Positions 37,053 to 45,566 of a stretch of DNA of 64,000 bases are shown piece by piece. Under the pieces are notes generated by a model that had not been told where the DNA came from, made no database searches, and saw nothing but the letters and a program-made list of their open reading frames with translations. Positions within the stretch are counted from its first letter, which is position 1. Every line of letters starts with the position of its first letter. The DNA is taken from assembly GCF_030403435.1 (NCBI RefSeq), contig NZ_JAUEPH010000001.1, positions 558,001-622,000 of the forward strand, written 5' to 3'. Made by a program: the position numbers and the translations under genes. The stretch comes from Algoriphagus sediminis. Its GTDB lineage: Bacteria > Bacteroidota > Bacteroidia > Cytophagales > Cyclobacteriaceae.

Positions 37053-37904
37053 CTAATCACTATGCTTTTCCAGCATACTTTTAATCAGCTTATATCCATT
37101 TTCAGCCATTTCCCAGGGCTCAGAAAATTCTCGCCAAACTCCAATGGAGTTCGCAAAATCCGGATCATTTCTGGTGAACCCTTCTATGGTGAGCCATCCT
37201 TCATATTTGGCTTTCGCCAAAGCCGCAAAAACTTCATCAAAATTAATATGACCTGAGCCGGGCGTACCACGATCATTTTCTGAAATATGAAAATGCCCTA
37301 GTTTCGGAGCTATATATTCAATGGATTTAGAAAGACTTTTCTCCTCCATGTTTGCATGATGAGTGTCAAACATCGCCTTCATATTTGGGTGATCCACTTC
37401 CTTGAGTAAATAATCAAGCTGCTCCATGGTGTTACAGAGAAAACACTCAAATCTGTTCAAAGCTTCTGGAGTGCATAAAATACCGAGACTCTCAGCATAT
37501 TCAGCCGTCGCATACATGACTTTTGCGGAGCGAAAATAATCCTCATGCTCAGGAGCCCGGGATTCAAAAGTCGCAAAAGCCGAATGATATGGACCGCATA
37601 GGACTGTTGATCCCAAATCGGCCGCCCGATCCAGCACCCACTGGAGTTTTTCTTTTGCCTTTTGGCGAACTTTGGTATGTGGAGAAATGGGGTTTTCGTC
37701 TTCTCCCATCACCGTCACGGTAGTGACTTCTAAACCCAGGTCAGCACAGTGCTTACCCACCCTTTTAAATGCTTTCTCTTCCCAGGGCCCTACAAAAAAT
37801 TCTACCCCGTCATAGCCTATTTCCTTTAGCCGGTCCAGAATCGGGAATAAATCTTCCGAAACTACGGCGGACCAGGCTAGCACATTGAAACCAATCTTAT
37901 TCAT
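37053..37904 (-). CDS. Sugar phosphate isomerase/epimerase-like TIM barrel
   Basis: The 283-residue cytoplasmic protein is an AP-endonuclease-2/xylose-isomerase-like TIM barrel. 'EIGYDGVEFFVG' opens it; metal ligands are in the blocks 'TPEALNRFE', 'AMFDTHHAN', 'LGHFHISENDRG' and 'LTIEGFT', matching the E-D-H-E set of D-tagatose/D-psicose 3-epimerases. It should isomerise or epimerise a ketose or keto-sugar. Its start lies 8 bases after the ThuA-like gene's stop, so an operon is likely. Confidence 0.85.
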   Translation of the reverse strand: MNKIGFNVLAWSAVVSEDLFPILDRLKEIGYDGVEFFVGPWEEKAFKRVGKHCADLGLEVTTVTVMGEDENPISPHTKVRQKAKEKLQWVLDRAADLGSTVLCGPYHSAFATFESRAPEHEDYFRSAKVMYATAEYAESLGILCTPEALNRFECFLCNTMEQLDYLLKEVDHPNMKAMFDTHHANMEEKSLSKSIEYIAPKLGHFHISENDRGTPGSGHINFDEVFAALAKAKYEGWLTIEGFTRNDPDFANSIGVWREFSEPWEMAENGYKLIKSMLEKHSD

Positions 37905-37912
37905 GCTTTTGA

Positions 37913-38929
37913 TTATTTAAAGTCAGAAACTCTCATCCCCTCTCGGAATGTGCCAAAACCAAACATGGTCGGTGAATAATTTCCCACGTAATCCACATTT
38001 AAGTCTGGTGATACCAAATCACCCATCCCCAATAAAGTCATCGATGCATTCAGAATAAGTCTTCTTAAATCTTCATTTTGGAAATCAAGAGAAGCTCCCA
38101 TCGTGGTGACGAAGGCTTTCCCAGGTTTACCGCCCTCTATCTGGTACGGAATGGTCCAAGCAATCGGCATGATGGATTTATCAAGATTTACAGGGGAGTC
38201 AGGGGTCATACCAGAGGTGGACTGACCGTAAATTAAAATATCGGCTGTTTTGGGCAGGTTCTTAATGGCATAAACATCCGATGGACCCCAAATGTCATTC
38301 ACCCCCCTCAGAATAGGGTGGTCTTCATTTTGGGCTCTACCACTGATCAGTGCCCTGGTTCCCTCTTTCCCATGTACACCGTGATGGGCCACCCAGGTCT
38401 CCCCAAATATCTTTTGACCGAAACCTCTTTCCCATCCGGGAACATCACTTTTCCAATCCCATTTAGCATAGGGAGAATCGAGATTTTTCTGATAGGCAAA
38501 GGGATGTGTGGATGTACGAAGAGCTATAATGGGTTTGCCTGACTTAACATAATCCTCAATGAATTTGCTTTGTTCATCTGGAAGTTCTCTAAAACGAATC
38601 AGCATGATCATCAAATCAGCACCTTCCAGCGCCTGGAGATTGGGGATATTATTCTGAAAGTTAGGTACTACATTTCCTGATTCTGGCTCAATCGCAAAAA
38701 GTACAGTCGTTTCAAAACCATATCGATGTGAAAGAATTTTCGCCAACATTGGCATGGACTCTTCAGACCTATACTCATCATCTGCGGCTAAAAGTACCAC
38801 ATGCTTTCCTTTCCCTGGACCATCCTTTGATGGAAAGTTCAAATAAGTTTCTCCGTTTTGAGCTTGAACGCTGCCTAAAATCAAGGCGAATAACAGAGAT
38901 AAAAAAGCTAGGCTAATATTGGGTTTCAT
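37913..38929 (-). CDS. Exported ThuA-like/GATase-fold protein
   Basis: I start at ATG 38929, which gives a clean Sec signal (MKPNISLAFLSLLFALILGSVQAQ split after residue 23); the upstream ATG at 38989 adds a second hydrophobic leader. The ~338-residue mature part has the ThuA/type-1 glutamine amidotransferase-like pattern: 'HVVLLAADDEYRSEESMPMLAKIL', 'EGADLMIMLIRF', 'YVKSGKPIIALRTSTH'. ThuA-domain proteins are linked to trehalose and other disaccharide utilisation through 3-keto sugars. The neighbouring isomerase supports sugar catabolism. Confidence 0.75.
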   Translation of the reverse strand: MKPNISLAFLSLLFALILGSVQAQNGETYLNFPSKDGPGKGKHVVLLAADDEYRSEESMPMLAKILSHRYGFETTVLFAIEPESGNVVPNFQNNIPNLQALEGADLMIMLIRFRELPDEQSKFIEDYVKSGKPIIALRTSTHPFAYQKNLDSPYAKWDWKSDVPGWERGFGQKIFGETWVAHHGVHGKEGTRALISGRAQNEDHPILRGVNDIWGPSDVYAIKNLPKTADILIYGQSTSGMTPDSPVNLDKSIMPIAWTIPYQIEGGKPGKAFVTTMGASLDFQNEDLRRLILNASMTLLGMGDLVSPDLNVDYVGNYSPTMFGFGTFREGMRVSDFK

Positions 38930-39006
38930 AGTGTCGAATTTCAATAGAAGAAATGAAAAAAGGCCTATGAATGCAAATCTAAAATGCATATTCCTTTGAG
39001 CGGTTT

Positions 39007-40308
39007 TCAGATACTTTTTTCAAGAAAAAAGACAGTCTTAAAGGAGCTGGATTCAAAGCCTAAATTGAATCCATTAGCATCAGCAATCTTTTTTGAAAGT
39101 GGAAGACCCAAACCTGTCCCTTTCTCCTGAGTAGTACCATACGAGGTTTTCGCCTGGAAAACGAATATTTCATCCCTTTCTTCTTTTGGGATCTCCACTC
39201 CTTCATTGACCACTCTCCAACTAATCAGATTTGGCAGGATTTCCAAAGTGAAAAATACATGAGCCCCAATATCAGAGAACTTAATGGCGTTATCGAGAAG
39301 GTTTTTTAAGATGATACTGATTTCATTTATTTTCAATGGCAAGACTCTAGTCTGTCCCTTCACCTCAAACTCAATCAATTGCTTCTTTTGATCTGCCTGC
39401 ACCTGCATAGCCTTCCTTAGTTCATCAGTGAATTTGACCAAATCTACCTCCTCGATTTTCTGGGTTTCAATTTCGAGCTCTGTCATTACGTAGCTTAGTG
39501 TATTATTCAAAACCTTATTTAAGTGGTAGGATTGATCTCTGAGATTTAGAAGAATTTTATCTAAATCTTTTTTATCAAAAAAGCCCTCATCAACCAAGGA
39601 AAGTGTGGTACTCAGAGTACCAATTGGATTTTTTAAATCATGAGCCAATAAAGCTAAAAGCCTGTTTTTCTCCTCATTCACTTGCTGGATTTGCATGAGG
39701 CTTTCAGTTTGCCTCTGGCTCAAATCCTCGAGTTGCTCAGTTTGTTTTTTATACCTAGATATGAAGAGGTTAAGACCAATGAAAATAAATGAACTACACC
39801 AGAAGATGGTGATTAGGTGATCCAGATAAAGACTGGGAATGTCTGCATAATTCCTTACCACAGTGATATACCCTTGAACTTCGAGGTAAAAAACTGTTCC
39901 AAAGGCGACCAATGAACCCACAAACCATGCAGGTTTTGCCCAACCTCTAAGTAAAACTGCAAAAACAACGATCAGAATAAAATACGTATAAATCGTAGGC
40001 CCCCTGTAACCGTCATTATTGACATAATTAAAAAAGATCCCTACATGGGCGATCACCAGTAAAACATTCAGTACCGGTTCGTAGTAAACCCTTTTTCTGA
40101 CCATGAAGTAACCCGCTAGAAAAGGGATGGCCAAACCTAGCTTAAGTAGAACCAAAAAAGAATTGAGTCCCAAAAAGAAATCTGAGATAGCCAAAAAAAC
40201 CATGAGGATGGCCGCAAGCAAGGTGAAGAGTAAAGCTACTCTTTCCTGAAGCTGGGGTAAACCGAAAAAATTATCATCCGTGCGGCCGGAATCAGATTTT
40301 TTTAACAT
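39007..40308 (-). CDS. Membrane sensor histidine kinase, orphan
   Basis: The 433-residue protein has about six hydrophobic segments in residues 24-185, a coiled coil around 186-215, a HisKA H-box 'LLALLAHDLKNPIGTLS' with phospho-acceptor His223, and an HATPase_c domain ending with 'GTGLGLPLSKKIADANG'. No periplasmic sensing loop of size is seen, so signals may be sensed within the membrane. No response regulator is adjacent. Confidence 0.9.
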   Translation of the reverse strand: MLKKSDSGRTDDNFFGLPQLQERVALLFTLLAAILMVFLAISDFFLGLNSFLVLLKLGLAIPFLAGYFMVRKRVYYEPVLNVLLVIAHVGIFFNYVNNDGYRGPTIYTYFILIVVFAVLLRGWAKPAWFVGSLVAFGTVFYLEVQGYITVVRNYADIPSLYLDHLITIFWCSSFIFIGLNLFISRYKKQTEQLEDLSQRQTESLMQIQQVNEEKNRLLALLAHDLKNPIGTLSTTLSLVDEGFFDKKDLDKILLNLRDQSYHLNKVLNNTLSYVMTELEIETQKIEEVDLVKFTDELRKAMQVQADQKKQLIEFEVKGQTRVLPLKINEISIILKNLLDNAIKFSDIGAHVFFTLEILPNLISWRVVNEGVEIPKEERDEIFVFQAKTSYGTTQEKGTGLGLPLSKKIADANGFNLGFESSSFKTVFFLEKSI

Positions 40309-40424
40309 TTAGAGGTATTCAACTGGGAAAGCGAATATACAAAGTCCCTAAAAGGCTCAAAAGAAAAAGTTAAGTATTTAAATATTTTTTTAGACTATTT
40401 AAAGCCGACATTGTAAAACTAATA

Positions 40425-40805
40425 CTATTGAAGGCTATGGAGAGCTATTCTGTTTCCTTCAGGATCGATAAATACCCCCATGAACCCATGCTCCGGAGAA
40501 ATTTCCTTTTTAGGAATTAGTACCTTTCCGCCTGCTTCTGACACCCTGGCTAACTCCCCATTACAATCATCCGAATGGAGATATATAAGTGGTCCAGCTT
40601 TATCACTAGTCTTGTAAAAGTCCGAATGGTAAACAAGACTTCCAGTAGCCCCAGGACTTTTCCCATCAGTAGGAAACCACCCCATTTTAAAATCTCCCAT
40701 ATCAACCTTTTTGATCTCACATTCAAAAACCTTTTCATAGAAGGAAATAGCTCGATCTAAATCTTTTGTTGGTATTTCAAACCACATGGCGTGTACTACT
40801 TTCAT
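40425..40805 (-). CDS. VOC (glyoxalase/bleomycin-resistance) family protein
   Basis: The 126-residue protein has the VOC beta-alpha-beta-beta-beta pattern: 'VVHAMWFEIPTKDLDRAISFYEKVF' at the start and 'GFMGVFIDPEGNRIALHS' at the end. His and Glu metal-ligand candidates are His4 and a C-terminal acidic residue, but they are not certain. It sits 16 bases downstream of the Tat-exported propeller gene. Substrate unknown. Confidence 0.85.
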   Translation of the reverse strand: MKVVHAMWFEIPTKDLDRAISFYEKVFECEIKKVDMGDFKMGWFPTDGKSPGATGSLVYHSDFYKTSDKAGPLIYLHSDDCNGELARVSEAGGKVLIPKKEISPEHGFMGVFIDPEGNRIALHSLQ

Positions 40806-40821
40806 ATCTCTGGAGTTAAAA

Positions 40822-41865
40822 TTAGGATCTGATTAACTTTATCGGATAAGTTTTACCTGCATTCCACTGGCATACATAAATGTTTTCATCCTGGTCGATG
40901 CATACATCATGACAGTGCTTAAAAATTGGTTCCGCCTGAATCATCAATTGAAGCTCCCCATTTTTATATTCTGGAGCTGTTCCACCTGGATTTGAAACTA
41001 CTTTATTTTCATTATCCAGGATAGTCACGAAACCTGAATTATCGGTCTGATTTAGATATCGAAGTCTGGACCAACAAACCCCAGCATATAGTTCATCCCC
41101 ATGAATCACAGGCCTGCAAACAAAAGCCCCCGGTAAAAAAATCGTTTCCATGTACTCCCCATCCAGCGTAAACCTTTTGAAAGAATTATGCCCGCGGGAT
41201 GTACACATGAGCGTAGGAGCCTTGCCTCCCCTACTATCGATGGCTATCCCGTGGGCTGTGCTGAATTGAGCGTCTTCATTTCCCGGGCCTCCAAACTTTC
41301 GAATGAAATTACCCTCTTTATCGTATTGAAGAAAATATTGGGAACCATATCCATCAGCTATGTAAAGATCTCCATTAGGTCCTACTGCTGTTTCAGTGGG
41401 CACCCAGCCCATTTCCTCTGAATAAATTCCTTCTTTTTGTGGATGAACTATTTCAGAAACTACCACCCCGTCCAAGGTAGTCTTCAAGACTCTCCCACCA
41501 TTATCTACTATCCAAAGATACTCTGCATCTCCCTCGTCCACTAAACTCAAGCCATGTGCTCTATCCAGCCCCAGGGTCCAAGTTTTGAGCAATTTGCCAG
41601 ATTGATCGTAAATTATGACATTATTTTTGGCTTCATCAGTCAGCATGATCATTCTCCCTTTTCGATCCATGACCATTTCATGGCAATTCACCACAGGAAT
41701 CTTTGCCGGGTCGAGCATCCCCCATTTAAGATCAACTTTATACTGGAAATCTCCATGTCCGATTAATTCTTCTTTTTTTGAGTTGATGGAAAAAGCAGGT
41801 GAAATACTCATGGCAAGTCCTAGGGTTGAGGTGGTTTTGAGAAAGTCTCTTCGAGATGTCTTCAT
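40822..41865 (-). CDS. Tat-exported NHL/6-bladed propeller protein
   Basis: The 347-residue protein begins with a twin-arginine signal 'KTSRRDFLKTTSTLGLAMS', so it is exported folded. The body has NHL-like propeller blades ('GHGDFQYKVD', 'PNGDLYIADGYGSQYFLQYDKEGNFIRKF', 'DQDENIYVCQWNAGK'). Tat export fits a cofactor-containing or pre-folded propeller. It is divergent, 91 bases, from the exported isomerase gene and is probably co-transcribed with the VOC gene. Confidence 0.82.
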   Translation of the reverse strand: MKTSRRDFLKTTSTLGLAMSISPAFSINSKKEELIGHGDFQYKVDLKWGMLDPAKIPVVNCHEMVMDRKGRMIMLTDEAKNNVIIYDQSGKLLKTWTLGLDRAHGLSLVDEGDAEYLWIVDNGGRVLKTTLDGVVVSEIVHPQKEGIYSEEMGWVPTETAVGPNGDLYIADGYGSQYFLQYDKEGNFIRKFGGPGNEDAQFSTAHGIAIDSRGGKAPTLMCTSRGHNSFKRFTLDGEYMETIFLPGAFVCRPVIHGDELYAGVCWSRLRYLNQTDNSGFVTILDNENKVVSNPGGTAPEYKNGELQLMIQAEPIFKHCHDVCIDQDENIYVCQWNAGKTYPIKLIRS

Positions 41866-41956
41866 GAAATAAATTGATATGTTTCAATTTACGGATTTCA
41901 TCAGGAAGCCAAATAGATTTTGCTATTTTAGATGTTCAACCCAAAAAATACAAACC

Positions 41957-42778
41957 ATGAAACGCTTAACCTTATTTGCTTTGGCACTACTTACTTCACT
42001 GGCGGTTAGCGCCCAGGAAATAGCACTTCAGCTTTACAGTCTTAGAAATGAACTTGCAGATAACCCAGGTGAATATTTTGAAATGATTCCCACTTGGGGT
42101 ATTAATGCGCTGGAAGGAGGTGGCGGATACGGCTACACCGAAGAGGAATTTGATCAGATGCTGGCTGATCATGATATGAGAATAATCGGAGTGGGTGCAG
42201 ATTACAATCAGCTTTCCGAGGACCTTTCTCCCATCATCGCGAACGCCAAAAGATTTGGTGCCAAATATGCCACCTGCTATTGGATCCCTCATCCAGATGG
42301 TCCGATTTCTGAAGAAGAATTAACCGCTGCTACAGATCTTTTTAATGAAGCTGGTGCAAAGCTAGCCCAGGAAGGTATTACACTATTGTATCATCCCCAT
42401 GGTTATGAATTCACCGAAACTGAAGATGGGTTTTTAATAGATTATATGTTTGAAAACGCTAGGAATTTTAAGTTTAACATGGATGTCTATTGGGTTCAGC
42501 AAGGAGGTGGAGATCCGCTTAAATACATGAAAGATTACCCAGGTATGTTTCCTGTTCTTCACATGAAGGACAGACAAAAAGGCACAGCAGACACTAAAAA
42601 TGGGCACGCGGATGTTGAAACCAATGTAGTCCTGGGTACAGGTGATTTAGACATCAAGGGAATTATCAAAGAAGCCAAAAAGCAAGGCACAGAATATCTG
42701 GTCATTGAGGATGAAAGCTCCAGGTCAGTAGCTCAAATACCCCAAAGCGTCAAATTCATCCAGAAACATCTGAAATAA
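41957..42778 (+). CDS. Exported sugar isomerase/epimerase-like TIM barrel
   Basis: ATG at 41957 gives a Sec signal (MKRLTLFALALLTSLAVSAQ, cleavage after Ala19/Gln20); the upstream in-frame ATG at 41879 is not needed. The 273-residue protein has xylose-isomerase-like features: 'ALQLYSLRNELADNP', 'LLYHPHGYEF', 'FNMDVYWVQQGGGDPLKYM', 'HMKDRQKG', 'LVIEDES'. The E/D/H/E ligands are placed as in epimerases. A periplasmic isomerase suggests sugar conversion before uptake. It converges with the PhyH gene with 7 bases between. Confidence 0.85.
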   Translation: MKRLTLFALALLTSLAVSAQEIALQLYSLRNELADNPGEYFEMIPTWGINALEGGGGYGYTEEEFDQMLADHDMRIIGVGADYNQLSEDLSPIIANAKRFGAKYATCYWIPHPDGPISEEELTAATDLFNEAGAKLAQEGITLLYHPHGYEFTETEDGFLIDYMFENARNFKFNMDVYWVQQGGGDPLKYMKDYPGMFPVLHMKDRQKGTADTKNGHADVETNVVLGTGDLDIKGIIKEAKKQGTEYLVIEDESSRSVAQIPQSVKFIQKHLK

Positions 42779-42785
42779 GCCTAGA

Positions 42786-43664
42786 CTAAACTTCAGCAGG
42801 ATCAAAGATGAGAGGAAAGAATTTTCCTTCCAGCTTTGATCCTTTTTTAATGGCTGGAACTCCTTCCAGCAAAGGCTCATCCGAGTCAGAAAGGGTTCCA
42901 TCTGCAAATACATTTAGCACAAAGGCCTTTCTGGATCGATCAGAATAATTGGCAAAACTCCCATGTACCAAAAGTGGGTGATGAAATGCCCCATATCCAG
43001 CTTTTAATGGAATGGCCACAGGTTTGAAATCTGCTTTTTGCTCCTCTGTCATCATCTCCATCAGACCATCCATCTCACCTGCCAGAGCTGGTTTCTCTAG
43101 CAAGCCCCAACGATGAGATCCTGGGACGTATTGAAGGCAGCCGTTCTCTTCATTTGCATCATCCAGCCCACACCAGCAGGTGAGATGCTGCATTTCAATG
43201 GTTCTGGTCCAGTAGCTGTAATCCTGATGCCAAGCTACATTCCCACCATGGTGTGCAGGCTTACAGAATAGCTGATCATGCCAAAATCTTACAGGCCGAT
43301 CACCAAGCAGCTGGGAAGCCACCATTCTAAATGCAGGATTCCAGATCACATCATGAAAAGCCTGATGAATTCTCCAGTGTCCAAGAGAATGAAAAAGCAC
43401 CTTATTGGGATCACCAGACTCATTACTATGAAATTCATGGAATAGACCATGCAAAGGATGCTTAGGGTCCATCACCTCATCTAGTGCAGATTTTAAGGCT
43501 TCGATCTGATTTTCATCCAAAAGCTTAATTCCAGCTATGTAGCCATTCTCTTCAAAGAACTCTAGCTGCTCATTGCTCAAGCGATATTGCTCCCAATCGG
43601 AGGCACTTTTTGGCTGGGAAAAGAGATCAGAAACGGGTGCATGAAAATCTGCCAAATCTTGCAT
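42786..43664 (-). CDS. Phytanoyl-CoA dioxygenase (PhyH) family Fe(II)/2-oxoglutarate oxygenase
   Basis: The 292-residue cytoplasmic protein has the facial triad H146-Q-D148 ('VAWHQDYSYW') and H234 ('FHHPLLVHGSFANYSDRSR'), with an Arg at 243 or 245 to bind 2-oxoglutarate. This is the PhyH layout. It should hydroxylate a small molecule. Its context with epimerases suggests a sugar or natural-product substrate, but this is inference. Confidence 0.88.
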   Translation of the reverse strand: MQDLADFHAPVSDLFSQPKSASDWEQYRLSNEQLEFFEENGYIAGIKLLDENQIEALKSALDEVMDPKHPLHGLFHEFHSNESGDPNKVLFHSLGHWRIHQAFHDVIWNPAFRMVASQLLGDRPVRFWHDQLFCKPAHHGGNVAWHQDYSYWTRTIEMQHLTCWCGLDDANEENGCLQYVPGSHRWGLLEKPALAGEMDGLMEMMTEEQKADFKPVAIPLKAGYGAFHHPLLVHGSFANYSDRSRKAFVLNVFADGTLSDSDEPLLEGVPAIKKGSKLEGKFFPLIFDPAEV

Positions 43665-43726
43665 AAGCCTAAGTTTTATTCATGAAAAGATAAAAATAAT
43701 TTTCTGACGCTTGCCCTTTCTAACTG

Positions 43727-43820
43727 TTGACTGTTTCAAGTTTCTACAATCTCTCCATTAAAGGAGGATGTGAATATTTCACAAAGACAAACCATGGGTG
43801 TGGATTGATATTGCTAAGGG
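43727..43820 (-). pseudogene. Decayed C-terminal fragment of an M48/Ste24 protease
   Basis: On the minus strand this stretch reads 'LSNINPHPWFVFVKYSHPPL' then MERL, a stop and KLE. It is a close copy of the last ~30 codons of the intact M48 gene at 45567-46805. The DNA identity is about 64 of 74 bases without gaps between 43747-43820 and 45591-45664. Several differences are at third codon positions, so the copy diverged partly as coding sequence before it was cut and gained an in-frame stop. No 5' part is seen. Confidence 0.8.
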
Positions 43821-43860
43821 GAGATAAACTTAAAGAAAACTTTTCCCTGATAAACCATAT

Positions 43861-45042
43861 TCAATCAATAGACAACTCCACATCTTTCTTTACTCGATAA
43901 GTAAGCAAAATATAACTTTCGGGATCATCCATATTTATGCCTTGAATTATGCTTTCATAGGGGTTTAAGGTCAAGTCTACTTTGGACCTTATTTCTGAAA
44001 ACATAGAAAAAGGAATAATTAAACTTAAATACCCAGGCGTATGATTATAGCTCGAAGGAATCGAATTAAAATTCATCAGCAAAGAGAGGTCATTCACTAG
44101 TTTGGTCACTTTAAATGCCTCATTTGACTGTTTATCCCATAAAACTAAACCCAAGTTCCCTGAGTCCATGATATCCAATAACATGAAATCTCCACCGTCG
44201 ATATGATTTCCCAATAAGTAAGCCAAGCCTTCATTGCGACTTATGAACAAGTATTCGCTAGCATTACGTTCGGGATGCTTCAAAAGTAAGTCTCGACTTG
44301 AAAAAGAAAATCGAAAAATATCATCAATTCGATTTTTTTCAATGTGGACAAAAATCGGTGAAAGAATATCTTGAAAGTAAAAACTATCTTTTCCGAACTC
44401 GGGATACAGGAAATTAATTTTTCCTACATTCTTTTCTTCAGACGATAACCGAGAGTAATTTCCGAAAGGGAAAATCGGCTTTGAGAAAGCTTCATCGTAG
44501 AACGCTATTTTACTACCATCCACAAATGAGCCATCTGTGATTGAAGTGATAAATCCATCAGATGATATTTCAATATCATCGATTGCACCAACCGAACTTA
44601 AGATATGTTCACTTAACAATTTTCCATCTAAGGTATACTCAATTACCTTTCTTGACATGTTACAGTGAACAAAGACTTCATTTTCGTCACTAGATAAAAC
44701 AATGCCATGTGGGTTTAAATATTTCCCTGGGCCATCTCCATTTTCAGCAAATTGTGCAATTAATTCTCCCTTGAAATTAAAGGTTGAAACCGTTTTACTT
44801 ATCCTTGAATCTAAAACTGTAATTATCCTATCCCCAATGATCATTTGTTGAACCTCACCAAGAGGAATTTCTGATGGTAAGGGAACGAAAAAACAAGTGT
44901 CAAACAATTGAGAAAAAAGTAATTCTTTGGGGTTTTCAAGATCAATCTCGATTTCTGTAAAATTTGTTTGATTATTTTCCACCCTTTTGCAGGAAAAAAT
45001 TAAAAACAAACTGAAAAGACTCAATTGGAGCAGCTGCTTCAT
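43861..45042 (-). CDS. 6-bladed beta-propeller lipoprotein next to an NVEALA peptide
   Basis: I choose ATG 45042 because the frame's earlier start is a GTG (45066) inside a hairpin arm. The 393-residue lipoprotein has the lipobox LIFSC (Cys18 from this start). The sequence matches the Bacteroidota 6-bladed propeller family (PF17170 type): 'LENPKELLFSQLFDTCFFVPL', 'ENGDGPGKYLNPHGIVLSSDENEVFV', 'VIEYTLDGKLLSEHIL', shown here by separate blocks. Members often sit beside NVEALA-type secreted peptide genes, as here. Role is unknown; binding or handling of the peptide is possible. Confidence 0.8.
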   Translation of the reverse strand: MKQLLQLSLFSLFLIFSCKRVENNQTNFTEIEIDLENPKELLFSQLFDTCFFVPLPSEIPLGEVQQMIIGDRIITVLDSRISKTVSTFNFKGELIAQFAENGDGPGKYLNPHGIVLSSDENEVFVHCNMSRKVIEYTLDGKLLSEHILSSVGAIDDIEISSDGFITSITDGSFVDGSKIAFYDEAFSKPIFPFGNYSRLSSEEKNVGKINFLYPEFGKDSFYFQDILSPIFVHIEKNRIDDIFRFSFSSRDLLLKHPERNASEYLFISRNEGLAYLLGNHIDGGDFMLLDIMDSGNLGLVLWDKQSNEAFKVTKLVNDLSLLMNFNSIPSSYNHTPGYLSLIIPFSMFSEIRSKVDLTLNPYESIIQGINMDDPESYILLTYRVKKDVELSID

Positions 45043-45054
45043 AAAAAGGTTTAT

Positions 45055-45083
45055 TTGAGTATTCACATTTTGTGAATACTCAA
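45055..45083. repeat. Perfect 13-bp inverted repeat between peptide and propeller genes
   Basis: TTGAGTATTCACA (45055-45067) and TGTGAATACTCAA (45071-45083) form a perfect hairpin with a 3-base loop. It lies between the NVEALA stop (45108) and the propeller ATG (45042). A short T-run follows on the minus strand about 7 bases after it. It could be a partial terminator, a processing or stabilising element, or an operator. Confidence 0.75.
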
Positions 45084-45107
45084 TTCATTTAAGTTATTAA
45101 GAATTTA

Positions 45108-45418
45108 TCAACCTCCGAAACTAGGACATTGAGGTGCGTCCGCTGGAAATGCACAACACTGGTTTAGCATTGCCCTGCAATCGTCATAAGGAAGAACTGT
45201 AAAATCCGTTGGGTTTCCAGAACTTCCATAGCATACTGTTCCATTCGTGAAACCTTCATGATGATTGAAATGTCCTTCACCACATCCAAACGCTAAGGCT
45301 ACATTCGAAATTTTTGTGTAACTAAGTTTTCTTGGCTGTCACTCCGTAAATCAACAGCCAGAACTCCTAAAAACAGAAGAAATGCAAAACTGAATAAATA
45401 AAAGATTTCCCTTTTCAT
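45108..45418 (-). pseudogene. NVEALA-type Cys-rich exported peptide gene with a one-base frameshift
   Basis: From ATG 45418 the frame gives MKREIFYLFSFAFLLFLGVL, a signal sequence, then ...SDSQENLVTQK before a quick stop. Moving one base at the A5 run (plus-strand T at 45311-45315) continues as ISNVALAFGCGEG and runs to the TGA at 45108, giving 103 residues with six Cys (two vicinal) and a Gly-rich end. NVALA in that position matches the NVEALA motif. The total length, 311 bases, is one short of a whole number of codons, consistent with one lost A. It may be a real mutation, a slippery on/off site or a base-call error. Confidence 0.75.
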
Positions 45419-45566
45419 GATTAATTAGTTTAAAAGTGAAACTTATTGGAAGTTGAAAAAAAAAAAAAATAAATAATCAAAGGTTTGAATGATTTTTTCT
45501 ATATGCTTAGTTGACTGATAGTTTACAAATTTTTGATTTCCAATTGGTTACCTCAGCTAACATAAA

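Noticed and set aside
39007-40308. A two-component system in the sugar block
   Set aside because: The histidine kinase is present but no response regulator gene lies beside it, so only an orphan kinase is claimed.
41879-41956. Upstream ATG for the exported isomerase
   Set aside because: It adds 26 residues rich in Arg, Phe and Cys before a clear Sec signal and is more likely untranslated leader.
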